Virus record (IMG/VR): IMGVR_UViG_3300025115_000003
Span: 21,694 to 85,693 of that record
Length of the DNA: 64,000 bases
Source of the DNA: a virus
Reading direction: 5' to 3' (one strand)
The notes below the pieces were generated by a model that worked only from the letters and a program-made list of their open reading frames with translations, searched no databases and was not told the DNA's origin. Of the stretch, positions 1-7,144 are shown piece by piece (within the stretch, counting starts at the first letter, position 1; each line of letters opens with the position of its first letter). Position numbers and translations under genes: made by a program.

Positions 1-1
1 A

Positions 2-229
2 AAATGTGAAAACATTATTTCAGTAAATGTATGTCATATGACGATGTTTGAAAAACATGAGATATGTTTGCATTTTAATGGTATGGGTAATATGATATCC
101 GAAGATCAAATAAAATTTTTGGAAGTATGTATCAAAAACCACATATTGGTTGAAGTTCAAGGTCATGAAGTTACAATAATTCCCGAACCTAAGAACTTTC
201 AAAGAGTTAGATTTCGTTTTGATTCTTAA
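2..229 (+). CDS. hypothetical protein, probably truncated at left edge
   Basis: This frame is open from the first bases of the window, so the gene may begin upstream; the first internal ATG is at 38 (63 residues from there). The visible part is a small soluble protein with no recognised domain, ending in a basic stretch (KNFQRVRFRF). It ends at TAA just before a gene-free stretch carrying a tRNA, which suggests it is the last gene of a short transcript. Confidence 0.5.
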   Translation, partial: KCENIISVNVCHMTMFEKHEICLHFNGMGNMISEDQIKFLEVCIKNHILVEVQGHEVTIIPEPKNFQRVRFRFDS

Positions 230-420
230 TAAAGAATGCTAACAAGTTTGGAGTGTGCGAAAACCTTTTCGACCTTTTATGGATTGGAAATAATAATGAA
301 TAATTATTGCACATAATTCTATTTCCAAATAAGTTAGAGTTAATCGTAAACATAGGGATATATACTTATGTGATAAGATTAACTTCCATTCAACATAGAT
401 AGAGTGGACATTCTTTTTAT
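230..420. other. gene-free stretch upstream of tRNA, two hairpins
   Basis: No open frame with gene-like features is visible here. Two inverted repeats are: CGAAAA (258-263) with TTTTCG (266-271), and TTGGAAATA (284-292) with TATTTCCAA (320-328), the latter enclosing a 27-nt AT-rich loop. Either could be a processing or termination structure between the upstream gene and the tRNA. No Bacteroidota -7 box was found. Confidence 0.4.
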
Positions 421-494
421 AATCTCATAGTTTAAACTGGTTATAATATTAGCTTTTATAGTTAAAGTTTCAGGTTCGATTCCTGATGAGATTG
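421..494 (+). tRNA. tRNA with predicted anticodon UUA (ochre suppressor type)
   Basis: The cloverleaf was drawn by hand. Acceptor AATCTCA (421-427) pairs perfectly with TGAGATT (487-493), with discriminator G494 and no full CCA encoded. The D arm has T8, A14, A15, G18, G19 and A21 in the expected places but only a three-pair stem including one G-U. Anticodon stem TTAGC (449-453) pairs with GTTAA (461-465) with one G-U. The T arm is canonical (TCAGG, loop TTCGATT, CCTGA). The seven-base anticodon loop is TTTTATA, so U33 is followed by UUA at 456-458, which would read the stop codon UAA and by wobble UAG. Position 37 is U instead of the usual purine, which is odd. The short variable loop excludes a normal Leu or Ser tRNA. 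Confidence 0.75.
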
Positions 495-529
495 CAATCT
501 ATTAAATTATTAATTTAATACTTAAAGTT

Positions 530-919
530 ATGCCATTTATTTCAAATCAAGATTTAAAACTTATTAATATTCACATAGATGAATTAAATAAGTTAATTGC
601 TGATAGAATACAGGATTTAATTAAAACCTTTACACAAAATGCAATTAAATCTATTAGCGCTAAAGCAAAAGAATATGCTGAAGTAGATATATCTAAAGCT
701 ATTGATTCCATCAGTATTGAAGAAGAAAGATTATCTCGACATACTTATTTTGCTTTAGGCGCTGGTAGTAAAGAAGCATTTAATTATAATTTTATTAAAT
801 CTGAATTGTTATTTGTTGAATTAATTACTATTGTTAGTAAACAAGAACAATTAGAAGAAAACATAAATGCATTTTATAGTTGGTTTATCCAAAAATTAAA
901 AGAAAATGAAAAAGATTAA
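530..919 (+). CDS. hypothetical protein
   Basis: The 129-residue product is mostly helical with heptad-like Leu/Ile spacing in its first half (residues 5-60) and a charged, Lys/Glu-rich C-terminus. No family was recognised. It is the first gene after the tRNA and overlaps the next gene by 14 bases, so the two are probably translationally coupled. ATG is the only plausible start; no strong Shine-Dalgarno is seen, as is usual for Bacteroidota-infecting phages. Confidence 0.65.
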   Translation: MPFISNQDLKLINIHIDELNKLIADRIQDLIKTFTQNAIKSISAKAKEYAEVDISKAIDSISIEEERLSRHTYFALGAGSKEAFNYNFIKSELLFVELITIVSKQEQLEENINAFYSWFIQKLKENEKD

Positions 920-1184
920 AGACGTACTTGAGGCAATTACAATAAGAGATGCCATAAATGGTAATCATATAACTGTTACAGATTTAGTAGGAGCAATTCT
1001 TCCAGATAATACCTTTAGAAAAGCCATTCCTGCTAAATTCATGTTTGTTATTTTTATAAAGGATAAGACTAAGTATTATTCTCAACATTATAATACAAAG
1101 GAAGATTTATTCTTTGCTATGTATGATGTTGTAAAAATTCACGGTAAAGAAAATGTTACACATATAAAAATCGAAGAAGTATGA
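906..1184 (+). CDS. hypothetical protein
   Basis: The 92-residue product appears to be a small alpha/beta protein. A central hydrophobic strand (MFVIFIKD, about residues 46-53) precedes a YYSQHYNTKEDLFFAMYDVV segment. No domain was recognised. Its stop codon overlaps the next start in an ATGA arrangement, indicating an operon with coupled translation. Confidence 0.6.
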   Translation: MKKIKDVLEAITIRDAINGNHITVTDLVGAILPDNTFRKAIPAKFMFVIFIKDKTKYYSQHYNTKEDLFFAMYDVVKIHGKENVTHIKIEEV

Positions 1185-1684
1185 TAGGAACAATAAAAGC
1201 ATTTCCTGTAACAGGAAAAATCAAAGAAGGAGTAACTGTACTAACTTCTGAAGGGGAAGTAGTAAAAGTCACTGAAGTAAAGGACAACATTGTAGTTTGT
1301 GCAAATGATAAAAGTTATTCCTTAAGTGTAGTTACATTAATAAAAAAATATGTAGTAAATCGCAATAAAATTGCAGAATTACATTTTAGCGATTACCAAT
1401 TATCTTTGGATAAAAAGGTTGAAGTAGCTACAAAGGAATCTTTAGTTAATGGTTTCATAGGAGACCACGTGAGAATCTTTAAAGTATCTGCTGATATGTT
1501 AAATTCAGATGAGTATTTAAAGATTGAACCTATTAACGGTGTTATTGTTGATATTGGTGATAATATGTATGAGGTTGAAACAATCTATGGTAAGAAGTTT
1601 AAAGTAAGGCGACATTACTTTGAAATTCTTACACGTAAGAATACTAAATTAGTTGGTAAATATATACGTGATGTTGACATTTAA
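1181..1684 (+). CDS. hypothetical beta-rich protein
   Basis: The 167-residue product has alternating Val/Ile/Lys strands in two similar halves: residues 8-45 (KIKEGVTVLTSEGEVVKVTEV) and 90-155 (GDHVRIFKV, GVIVDIGDNMYEVET). This suggests two small beta-barrel or SH3/KOW-like units. That is a reading of the pattern, not a family match. It starts by a 4-base overlap with the upstream gene and overlaps the downstream gene by 14 bases. Confidence 0.6.
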   Translation: MIGTIKAFPVTGKIKEGVTVLTSEGEVVKVTEVKDNIVVCANDKSYSLSVVTLIKKYVVNRNKIAELHFSDYQLSLDKKVEVATKESLVNGFIGDHVRIFKVSADMLNSDEYLKIEPINGVIVDIGDNMYEVETIYGKKFKVRRHYFEILTRKNTKLVGKYIRDVDI

Positions 1685-1997
1685 AGATAATGTAAAAGAA
1701 AACACTCCCAAAGAATATACTATTGGTATAGTTGTATATATTGAAAATGTATTTTATGCTAATGTCAAAGATACTTTGTATGAAATAGATTATCAAATAT
1801 GTAATTATACCACTGTATATAGCAAACCTAACAACGATAAATATTCTGCTTGGACAGAAAAGAAAAATAAAATTATTTCTAATTCCAAAGCAGAAGTTTA
1901 TTGGAGTCCATTTAAACCTGGTATGAGAATACAAGGTAATATAATTAAAAACAAATTTGTAGAAAAGAAAAGTAAAATTAAAAAGCCATGCAAATAA
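1671..1997 (+). CDS. hypothetical protein
   Basis: The 108-residue product has an N-terminal strand-rich half (YTIGIVVYIENVFYANV) and a strongly basic C-terminal tail (KNKFVEKKSKIKKPCK). The ATG at 1671 is preferred over an upstream TTG at 1653 because it limits overlap with the preceding gene. No family was recognised. It overlaps the next gene by 10 bases. Confidence 0.55.
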   Translation: MLTFKDNVKENTPKEYTIGIVVYIENVFYANVKDTLYEIDYQICNYTTVYSKPNNDKYSAWTEKKNKIISNSKAEVYWSPFKPGMRIQGNIIKNKFVEKKSKIKKPCK

Positions 1998-2236
1998 CAA
2001 AAATTGTAATCACTAAAAGGAAAGAAGCATTTCCGCTAATAGATGTAACTGTTAAATATTGGGGTTTTATCCCTGTTTCTTATCGCTCTATTAAAATACG
2101 TACTCGTAAAAATCGAGTATGGGAGAGTGTTTTTGGTCAAGTAGGCACAAACCGTGCCAAAAAGATTACTGCTTTATACGATGCCCGAATTGAGGATCAG
2201 TTTAAAGGAGTAATATTTATTGATAAAACAAAATAA
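1988..2236 (+). CDS. small basic hypothetical protein
   Basis: The 82-residue, Lys/Arg-rich product has predicted beta strands (FPLIDVTVKYWGFIPVSYRSIKI) followed by RTRKNRVWESVFGQ. The charge suggests nucleic-acid binding, but nothing more can be claimed. It is the last gene of the first small operon; a terminator hairpin follows within 40 bases. Confidence 0.6.
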   Translation: MQITKIVITKRKEAFPLIDVTVKYWGFIPVSYRSIKIRTRKNRVWESVFGQVGTNRAKKITALYDARIEDQFKGVIFIDKTK

Positions 2237-2269
2237 TCCTAAGTTGTTCTTTGTATAGGGAGTGGGGAT

Positions 2270-2303
2270 AAGGGAGGAGTAGGATTATCCTCCCTTACTT
2301 TTT
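2270..2303 (+). terminator. rho-independent terminator
   Basis: AAGGGAGGA (2270-2278) pairs with TCCTCCCTT (2288-2296) around a 9-nt loop and is followed by ACTTTTTAA. It closes the 530-2236 operon. Confidence 0.75.
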
Positions 2304-2324
2304 AATCTAATAATAATTAAAATC

Positions 2325-2570
2325 ATGAGAACCTATTTATTACTTATAACAATAATGTTAATTGTTATGTATCTTATAGTTAACTATAATAAAGATAAAA
2401 ATATAGAAAGAGAACATCAAAAGAAAATGAATGAGTTGAAGTATCTACAAAAGGCGCAAGATATAAAAACCAGTATTCAATTAAAATTGGATATAATGGA
2501 ATTAGACAGTATAATCAATGAGAGTAGGAAAAGAATGGAGTATACTGTTAGCGTTACGACAGCAAAATGA
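2325..2570 (+). CDS. small membrane-anchored coiled-coil protein
   Basis: The 81-residue product has one N-terminal transmembrane segment (about residues 3-20, YLLLITIMLIVMYLIVNY), then a charged helix with heptad spacing (residues 25-70) predicted to lie outside the inner membrane or in the cytoplasm. No lipobox was seen. The architecture resembles small phage spanin-like or membrane-modifying proteins, but there is no sequence basis for a specific role. It stands alone after a terminator, before a 92-base noncoding gap with the shared 16-bp motif. Confidence 0.55.
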   Translation: MRTYLLLITIMLIVMYLIVNYNKDKNIEREHQKKMNELKYLQKAQDIKTSIQLKLDIMELDSIINESRKRMEYTVSVTTAK

Positions 2571-2593
2571 GGTTGACCCCCCATGTGCATCAT

Positions 2594-2609
2594 CTTATCC
2601 TATGGGTTT
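2594..2609 (+). repeat. 16-bp motif, copy 1 of 3
   Basis: CTTATCCTATGGGTTT occurs here in a noncoding gap. The same 16-mer occurs at 24,540-24,555 and in reverse complement at 24,447-24,462, both in the noncoding convergence zone. Part of the flank is shared as well: a TGCATC-type sequence lies just upstream of this copy and of the inverted one. Its function is unknown. Confidence 0.7.
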
Positions 2610-2662
2610 TGGGAAGTAAGATAACTTATTAAATAACAAAATGATTTTAAATTGATACAAAA

Positions 2663-2767
2663 ATGAAAACTTTTCTTATAGTTTTTTTAGTAATATTTGC
2701 TATTGTAATGTTATTCAATTCTGATAAATTTAATAATGATGACAACGAAGGATTTTATAATAGCTAA
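2663..2767 (+). CDS. 34-residue membrane microprotein
   Basis: The ATG at 2663 opens a 34-residue frame: a single hydrophobic segment (FLIVFLVIFAIVMLF, residues 4-18) followed by an acidic, Asn-rich tail (NNDDNEGFYNS). It overlaps the next gene by 32 bases. The organised transmembrane-plus-acidic-tail layout and its fit to an otherwise empty gap favour a real gene, but the length makes this tentative. Confidence 0.4.
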   Translation: MKTFLIVFLVIFAIVMLFNSDKFNNDDNEGFYNS

Positions 2768-3095
2768 CAAAGATATAGTTAAAGATTTTTTAGAATGGTT
2801 AACTACTAATTCTAATTTAACTGTACTTTTACCCATGCCAATAGAAACAATTATTGGTTATGCTATTAAATACTTAGCTACTAAAAATTTATCTTATATA
2901 TGTGATCTTAATAGTATAATTGTATATTATCTTGATCCTAAATTAGTAGTTAATATATTATTAGCCAAACATGCTGAAACTGGAAAGTTTAATGATATAG
3001 CATATGAACTATTCAATATTAATTCTCCAGATATAGTAACATCTCATTTAAAAGCAATTGAATTTTTACTTAATAAACTTAATAATCCTTTTTAA
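2736..3095 (+). CDS. hypothetical helical protein
   Basis: The 119-residue product is Leu/Ile-rich and probably all-helical, with no clear transmembrane segment. No family was recognised. Two consecutive ATG codons (2736, 2739) could start it. One base separates its stop from the next start, so it belongs to the small-gene operon ending near 3,670. Confidence 0.55.
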   Translation: MMTTKDFIIANKDIVKDFLEWLTTNSNLTVLLPMPIETIIGYAIKYLATKNLSYICDLNSIIVYYLDPKLVVNILLAKHAETGKFNDIAYELFNINSPDIVTSHLKAIEFLLNKLNNPF

Positions 3096-3096
3096 T

Positions 3097-3279
3097 ATGG
3101 TAGGAAGAAATGAAGCATTTTACAAAGTATTAAATGCAATCAAAAGTTGTGAAATAATACAACAATTGGATTCAGCATATAAATTTATAATGAATTATTA
3201 TAAATTATATGATGATATATCCAGTTATGAGTTATTAGTTTTTGAATATAATAATAAAGCTAAGGAGTTAGAGACATGA
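3097..3279 (+). CDS. small hypothetical protein
   Basis: The 60-residue helical product is rich in Tyr and Asn. The ATG at 3097, immediately after the upstream stop, is chosen over an upstream non-ATG start at 3058 that would overlap the previous gene. Its stop overlaps the next ATG (ATGA), indicating coupling. No family was recognised. Confidence 0.5.
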   Translation: MVGRNEAFYKVLNAIKSCEIIQQLDSAYKFIMNYYKLYDDISSYELLVFEYNNKAKELET

Positions 3280-3673
3280 GACTAATTAACCTATCAGATA
3301 CTCACTACATAGTTGTAGATTATTCTAAGATAAAAGAAGGTGATTGGTTCTTTTTAGATATGTCTGAAAATAATCGCCCACATGAAATACATCAAATGGG
3401 TAACAATAAATGGTCGAAGACGGGGGGATTAATTTTACTCAACCCTCAGCTTGGACAAGGTGCTGTTTTAAAATCACTCATTCAACTCAACCATTAGAAA
3501 TAACTAAAATACCTTCCAAAAGTGCTAACATACAAAAAGTATCTTGGGGTAAAATTAAACCACTTTCTCTATCAGAAATAGAAAAAGCTATTAAAAACAA
3601 TCCTTCTGAAAATAATCAATGGAATATTTATTTTGATGAAAATAATAAAATAAATTTGGAAATGTTAAAATAA
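3276..3673 (+). CDS. phage protein read through a -1 frameshift (or frameshifted gene)
   Basis: Two overlapping frames make one sensible protein. The first frame starts at 3276 and would stop at TAG 3495-3497; the second runs to 3673. They join at 3422-3428, where in-frame G GGG GGA is a perfect X XXY YYZ slippery heptamer. A -1 shift gives 132 residues: an N-terminal part with KIKEGDWFFLDM, then CCFKITHSTQPLE, then a helical C-terminus (LSLSEIEKAIKNN). The layout recalls small phage proteins of Bacteroidota with an EGDW strand followed by a K(I/V)I..T.P motif; that is memory of a pattern, not a search. A lost G in the homopolymer would give the same picture. No downstream pseudoknot was evident. 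Confidence 0.6.
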
Positions 3674-3686
3674 TGTAGTATATTTG
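3655..3686 (+). promoter_or_regulatory. Bacteroidota-type promoter
   Basis: TTTG at 3655-3658, then exactly 20 bases, then TATATTTG at 3679-3686. This matches the Bacteroidota primary sigma consensus (-33 TTTG, -7 TAnnTTTG). It lies at the end of the frameshift gene and 54 bases before the next start, so it should start transcription of the 3,741 operon leading into the replication genes. Confidence 0.75.
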
Positions 3687-3740
3687 TAGTATAAAATACT
3701 ATAATTATGCTAGAAGTATTTACTCGTAAAAATAAATAAC

Positions 3741-4034
3741 ATGAATAAACCTACTATAACTTTGAATACTATTGCTTATTATCTCAATACTATAGATTCT
3801 TACAAAGTTGAGGCTTTTGAAGATGGATTTCTTCATTCTATTCGTAAAGATGATTTTTCGATTTATATATCTGAAATGACTTGGGAACTTAACGGACAAG
3901 TTGAACATGATTATGTAGTAATAATATTTAAAACAGTAAACAAACTACCTGGATATGCAGGAAAGTTAAAGTTTGTAATGGAAAAGTTAAAAGAATTGTG
4001 TAGTACAATAACGCCAAATGAAGTTTTAAAATAA
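3741..4034 (+). CDS. hypothetical protein
   Basis: The 97-residue alpha/beta product reads as an N-terminal helix (TIAYYLNTIDSYKVEAF), then beta strands (DDFSIYISEM, DYVVIIFKT), then a C-terminal helix. The family was not recognised. It is the first gene after the 3,655 promoter and is separated from the next gene by 5 bases. Confidence 0.6.
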   Translation: MNKPTITLNTIAYYLNTIDSYKVEAFEDGFLHSIRKDDFSIYISEMTWELNGQVEHDYVVIIFKTVNKLPGYAGKLKFVMEKLKELCSTITPNEVLK

Positions 4035-4039
4035 ATAAT

Positions 4040-4291
4040 ATGGAAACTATAAATTTTAGTAAAATAGAAAATAGAGTAGATTATACATCACTTGATAAAA
4101 CCAAAGCTATTTCGGCAGAAGGTGAATTATTTACCATTGGAGATGTAGTTCAACATGAAGTTGAAGAAGCTGGAACAGCTACGATAAAATCCTTTAGTTT
4201 TGATTATGAAACTAATGATGTAATTGCTAATACTGAAAAAGGTTCAGTCAGAATTTGTTTTATTACTAAAGTTAAACAAGAAGATATATAA
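4040..4291 (+). CDS. hypothetical protein
   Basis: The 83-residue product is probably a compact beta protein: FTIGDVVQHEVEEAGTATIKSF reads like a small SH3-type barrel in which the TIGD turn leads into strands. This is pattern reading only. It is the second gene of the operon. Confidence 0.6.
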   Translation: METINFSKIENRVDYTSLDKTKAISAEGELFTIGDVVQHEVEEAGTATIKSFSFDYETNDVIANTEKGSVRICFITKVKQEDI

Positions 4292-4296
4292 ATGAC

Positions 4297-4398
4297 ATGG
4301 AATACAAAGTAACACCAGTAGAAGATAAAAGACCTATTGATTATTCAACTAAAGACTTAATAGATAAATATGAGAATCATACGCACCTCTTTAAATAA
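4297..4398 (+). CDS. 33-residue microprotein
   Basis: The ATG at 4297 follows the upstream stop by 5 bases and opens a 33-residue charged frame (MEYKVTPVEDKRPIDYSTK start) ending at TAA 4396-4398. It overlaps the next gene by 29 bases. It fills an otherwise unexplained 78-base gap in a densely packed operon. No family was recognised. Confidence 0.4.
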   Translation: MEYKVTPVEDKRPIDYSTKDLIDKYENHTHLFK

Positions 4399-4609
4399 TG
4401 TACTTTCTTTAATTTCTTGTGCAGTAGATTATGGATTTGATGATATTATATTGTTTGAAGCACTTGCTGATATGTTAGATAATAATCTTAGTGATCAGGA
4501 GATAGAAGTATATGCCAAACATATAGAATCTTTAGAAGGATATAGTAAAAAAGACTATAAAGAGATTAAAGATAGATTGATTGATTTTAGAAATAATTAT
4601 TGTAAATAA
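4370..4609 (+). CDS. hypothetical protein
   Basis: The 79-residue acidic, helical product has hydrophobic spacing suggesting a three-helix bundle. No family was recognised. It directly precedes the SF1 helicase gene by 13 bases and is likely co-transcribed with it. Confidence 0.55.
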   Translation: MRIIRTSLNNVLSLISCAVDYGFDDIILFEALADMLDNNLSDQEIEVYAKHIESLEGYSKKDYKEIKDRLIDFRNNYCK

Positions 4610-4622
4610 TTTAATTTGATTT

Positions 4623-6056
4623 ATGAAATTAATACCTGTTAATAGTACTAATCTAAAAGAAGATCAGAGATTATTAGTTGAAGATATAACTAAATTCTTT
4701 GAATCCAAAAAGTTATCTTATACTATATCAGGATTTGCTGGAACAGGTAAATCTTTTGTAGTTAAATATATTATAGATAACTTATTATCTGGAAACAAAG
4801 TAGCTGTAACTGCACCTACTCACAAAGCTGTTAGAGTAATTGAAAAGTTTACTGGTAAATCTGGTCATACTCTACATAGTTTACATGGTCTTAGACCTAA
4901 TTTTAGTCTTGATGAATTTAGTATTGATTCTTTTACTTTTGAATCTATTGGTAATGTTAAATTTGATCAATATGAAGTAATATTCATAGACGAAGCCAGT
5001 ATGATAAATGAAGATTTAAAGAAATTAAATGATATTAGATCGAAAGATTATGATACTCGAATTGTATATATGGGTGATCCTTATCAATTACCTCCAGTTA
5101 AAGAACATGAACCTTCTAAAATATTTACTAAAGTAGATAATTATTATAATCTTACTGAAGTAATTAGACAAGATAAAAGCAATCCATTACTTGAACTGTT
5201 TGATATGCTTAGGGAAGATATTGGAAATGATACTGCTAATTTTATAAATCATATTAAAAAACATAGGCAAGCAGTAGTTACTGGGGGATATATAGTACTT
5301 AGTGGAAAAGATTTCTTTTTAAAAGCAGTAGATCATTTTTTAAGTGAAGAGTTTAAAAAGAATGTAAATTATTGTAGAATTGGTACATATACTAATGACA
5401 GTATAGCTGAATGGAATAAAGCTATAAGAAGTAGAATATTTCCAAATGCACCGTTGATTGTAAAAGATGATGTATTAACAGCTTATAAAACCATTGTTGA
5501 TGATAACAATGCTACAGTCATTACTAATTCTACTGATTACAGAGTAATGGATGTAATATGGAGATTAAATGATGATGGTTTTTATAGTTATCATTTAAAA
5601 GTATTAGATTTAGATGTTAATAAAATGATATTTATCTCTATTGCAGATCATACAAATCCAACTTTTAAAGTTTATTATGATAAATTAAATAAATTACATA
5701 GATTAGCTTATCATGCTGGTAAACATGAGAGGGCTGTAAAATATAAAGAATATTTTAAATATAAAGATAAATATCTTTGTATGGTAGATTTTACTTTAAA
5801 AGATGCAGGTTCTCATTATGATAGAGGTTGGGTTAAAAAGGAAATAGATTATGGCTATGCTATATCTATTCATAAATCACAAGGTAGTACTTTTGAAAAT
5901 ATATTTATTGATGCTCGTAATATATGTTATATGAAAAGTAATGCTAATTTACCAAGAATTAATTCACAAAATAATCCTTATGCTATTTCATTAAGAAATA
6001 GATTATTGTATACAGGATTAAGTAGAGCAAGTAATATTGTTTATATATTTATATAA
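4623..6056 (+). CDS. SF1 DNA helicase (Dda/Pif1/RecD2-like)
   Basis: This 477-residue ATP-driven helicase probably acts at the phage replication fork or in recombination. All SF1B motifs are visible: Walker A GFAGTGKS (residues 37-44), motif Ia (TAPTHKAVR), Walker B VIFIDEAS, motif III GDPYQLPPV, motif IV region (EVIRQDKSNPL), motif V SIHKSQGSTF and motif VI YTGLSRAS near the C-terminus. Length and motif order fit Dda/Pif1-type phage helicases. It opens a run of replication genes and is followed after one base by a small gene. No frameshift or missing motif was seen. Confidence 0.9.
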   Translation: MKLIPVNSTNLKEDQRLLVEDITKFFESKKLSYTISGFAGTGKSFVVKYIIDNLLSGNKVAVTAPTHKAVRVIEKFTGKSGHTLHSLHGLRPNFSLDEFSIDSFTFESIGNVKFDQYEVIFIDEASMINEDLKKLNDIRSKDYDTRIVYMGDPYQLPPVKEHEPSKIFTKVDNYYNLTEVIRQDKSNPLLELFDMLREDIGNDTANFINHIKKHRQAVVTGGYIVLSGKDFFLKAVDHFLSEEFKKNVNYCRIGTYTNDSIAEWNKAIRSRIFPNAPLIVKDDVLTAYKTIVDDNNATVITNSTDYRVMDVIWRLNDDGFYSYHLKVLDLDVNKMIFISIADHTNPTFKVYYDKLNKLHRLAYHAGKHERAVKYKEYFKYKDKYLCMVDFTLKDAGSHYDRGWVKKEIDYGYAISIHKSQGSTFENIFIDARNICYMKSNANLPRINSQNNPYAISLRNRLLYTGLSRASNIVYIFI

Positions 6057-6057
6057 T

Positions 6058-6285
6058 ATGGAATCAACATTAAAAGATAAAATTAAAAAGATTACAGAAG
6101 ATCATTTAACTGATGATGAAGTTAATGAGATTTGTAAATTAGCTAAAGATACAGCTATTAGATTTGATCATTTTGCTACTATGTCATATGTATCTATTAT
6201 TGATAAATATAGAGCTAATGGTAAAAAGTATACAATAGAAGAATTATTTGATGTTTTTGTAAATACTAAAAAAGATGAAGGATAG
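6058..6285 (+). CDS. small hypothetical protein
   Basis: The 75-residue, charged, helical product starts at the ATG at 6058 (an upstream non-ATG start would run into the helicase gene). No domain was recognised. It ends in one of the few TAG stop codons of the window and overlaps the glycosylase gene by 11 bases, so it is translated as part of the replication operon. Confidence 0.6.
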   Translation: MESTLKDKIKKITEDHLTDDEVNEICKLAKDTAIRFDHFATMSYVSIIDKYRANGKKYTIEELFDVFVNTKKDEG

Positions 6286-6832
6286 AGTAGTAATTCATAA
6301 TTGTTATAAATGTGACATATCTTTAACAAGAAGAAAGATTGTTAATGGAAGAGGTCCAAATACTTCTAAAGTTATGATAATAGGTGAAGCACCTGGAGCA
6401 GAAGAAGATAAAACTGGAATACCTTTTATAGGTAAATCTGGAGTTATGCTAAGAGCCTTACTAAGATCGTTAATGATAGAACCTAAAAATGTTTATATTA
6501 CTAATGTAATTAAATGTAGGACTTTGAACAATAGAATACCTTCTGAAATAGAATGTATGAATTGTCTTCCTTATTTATTAGCAGAAATAGTATTAGTTAA
6601 TCCTACAGTAATTGTATTGTTAGGTAATACAGCTTTACAAACTTTCTTTCCTGATCCTTATTCTACTATTACTAAACAAAGAGGTATTCTTAAGGTAATA
6701 GGTAATAGAATATTTCTTCCGACATATCATCCTTCTTATGTATTAAGAAATAGGAATGATATGGGTATTGCAACTGAATTTTGGAATGATTTAACTTTAT
6801 TACAAACTCTTATGCAATTAATATATAAATAA
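6275..6832 (+). CDS. uracil-DNA glycosylase, family 4 type (4Fe-4S)
   Basis: The predicted enzyme removes uracil from DNA. Motif 1 is GEAPGAEED (residues 37-45), followed by G-x-P-F-x-G-x-S-G, and the second active-site motif is HPSYVLR (152-158). Cys10, Cys13, Cys81 and Cys97 match the C-x2-C ... C-x15-C ligand pattern of the iron-sulfur cluster of family 4 enzymes. At 185 residues its length is typical. UDGs of this kind are known in crAss-like phages. With the dUTPase at 22,317 it would keep uracil out of phage DNA. Confidence 0.88.
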   Translation: MKDRVVIHNCYKCDISLTRRKIVNGRGPNTSKVMIIGEAPGAEEDKTGIPFIGKSGVMLRALLRSLMIEPKNVYITNVIKCRTLNNRIPSEIECMNCLPYLLAEIVLVNPTVIVLLGNTALQTFFPDPYSTITKQRGILKVIGNRIFLPTYHPSYVLRNRNDMGIATEFWNDLTLLQTLMQLIYK

Positions 6833-7143
6833 TGACTAAAGTAATAGATAAAGGATTAACCCCTGAAGCTATAGAAGTTTTAAAAAATTATAGAAGAGAA
6901 GATCATCCTTATGTAACATGGTATTTAATTACTGGTTATTCTATTGATTTATATAGATATGTCCATGAGGATAATTCTATGTTAATTGAAGTAATCGAAG
7001 GAATTATTCCTTTAGAAGATACAATAGAGGTTTATCGTTCTCTTGCTTATTCTTTGTTCTTTAGTTATAATTCAAATTATAATTGGAAAATAGATTTAGT
7101 ATATGATGATAATGTGAGCTTTGATGATTTAATACTTAATTAA
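6832..7143 (+). CDS. hypothetical protein
   Basis: The 103-residue product sits between the glycosylase and the DNA polymerase; its ATG overlaps the upstream stop by one base and one base separates it from the polymerase. It has a helix-rich N-terminus (LTPEAIEVLKNYRRED) and an acidic C-terminus. The family is unrecognised; a polymerase- or repair-associated role is suggested only by position. Confidence 0.6.
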   Translation: MTKVIDKGLTPEAIEVLKNYRREDHPYVTWYLITGYSIDLYRYVHEDNSMLIEVIEGIIPLEDTIEVYRSLAYSLFFSYNSNYNWKIDLVYDDNVSFDDLILN

Positions 7144-7144
7144 T

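Noticed and set aside
421-494. Genome-wide TAA or TAG recoding based on the UUA tRNA
   Set aside because: Long genes are uninterrupted under the standard code, and TAA stops fit gene boundaries and overlaps throughout.
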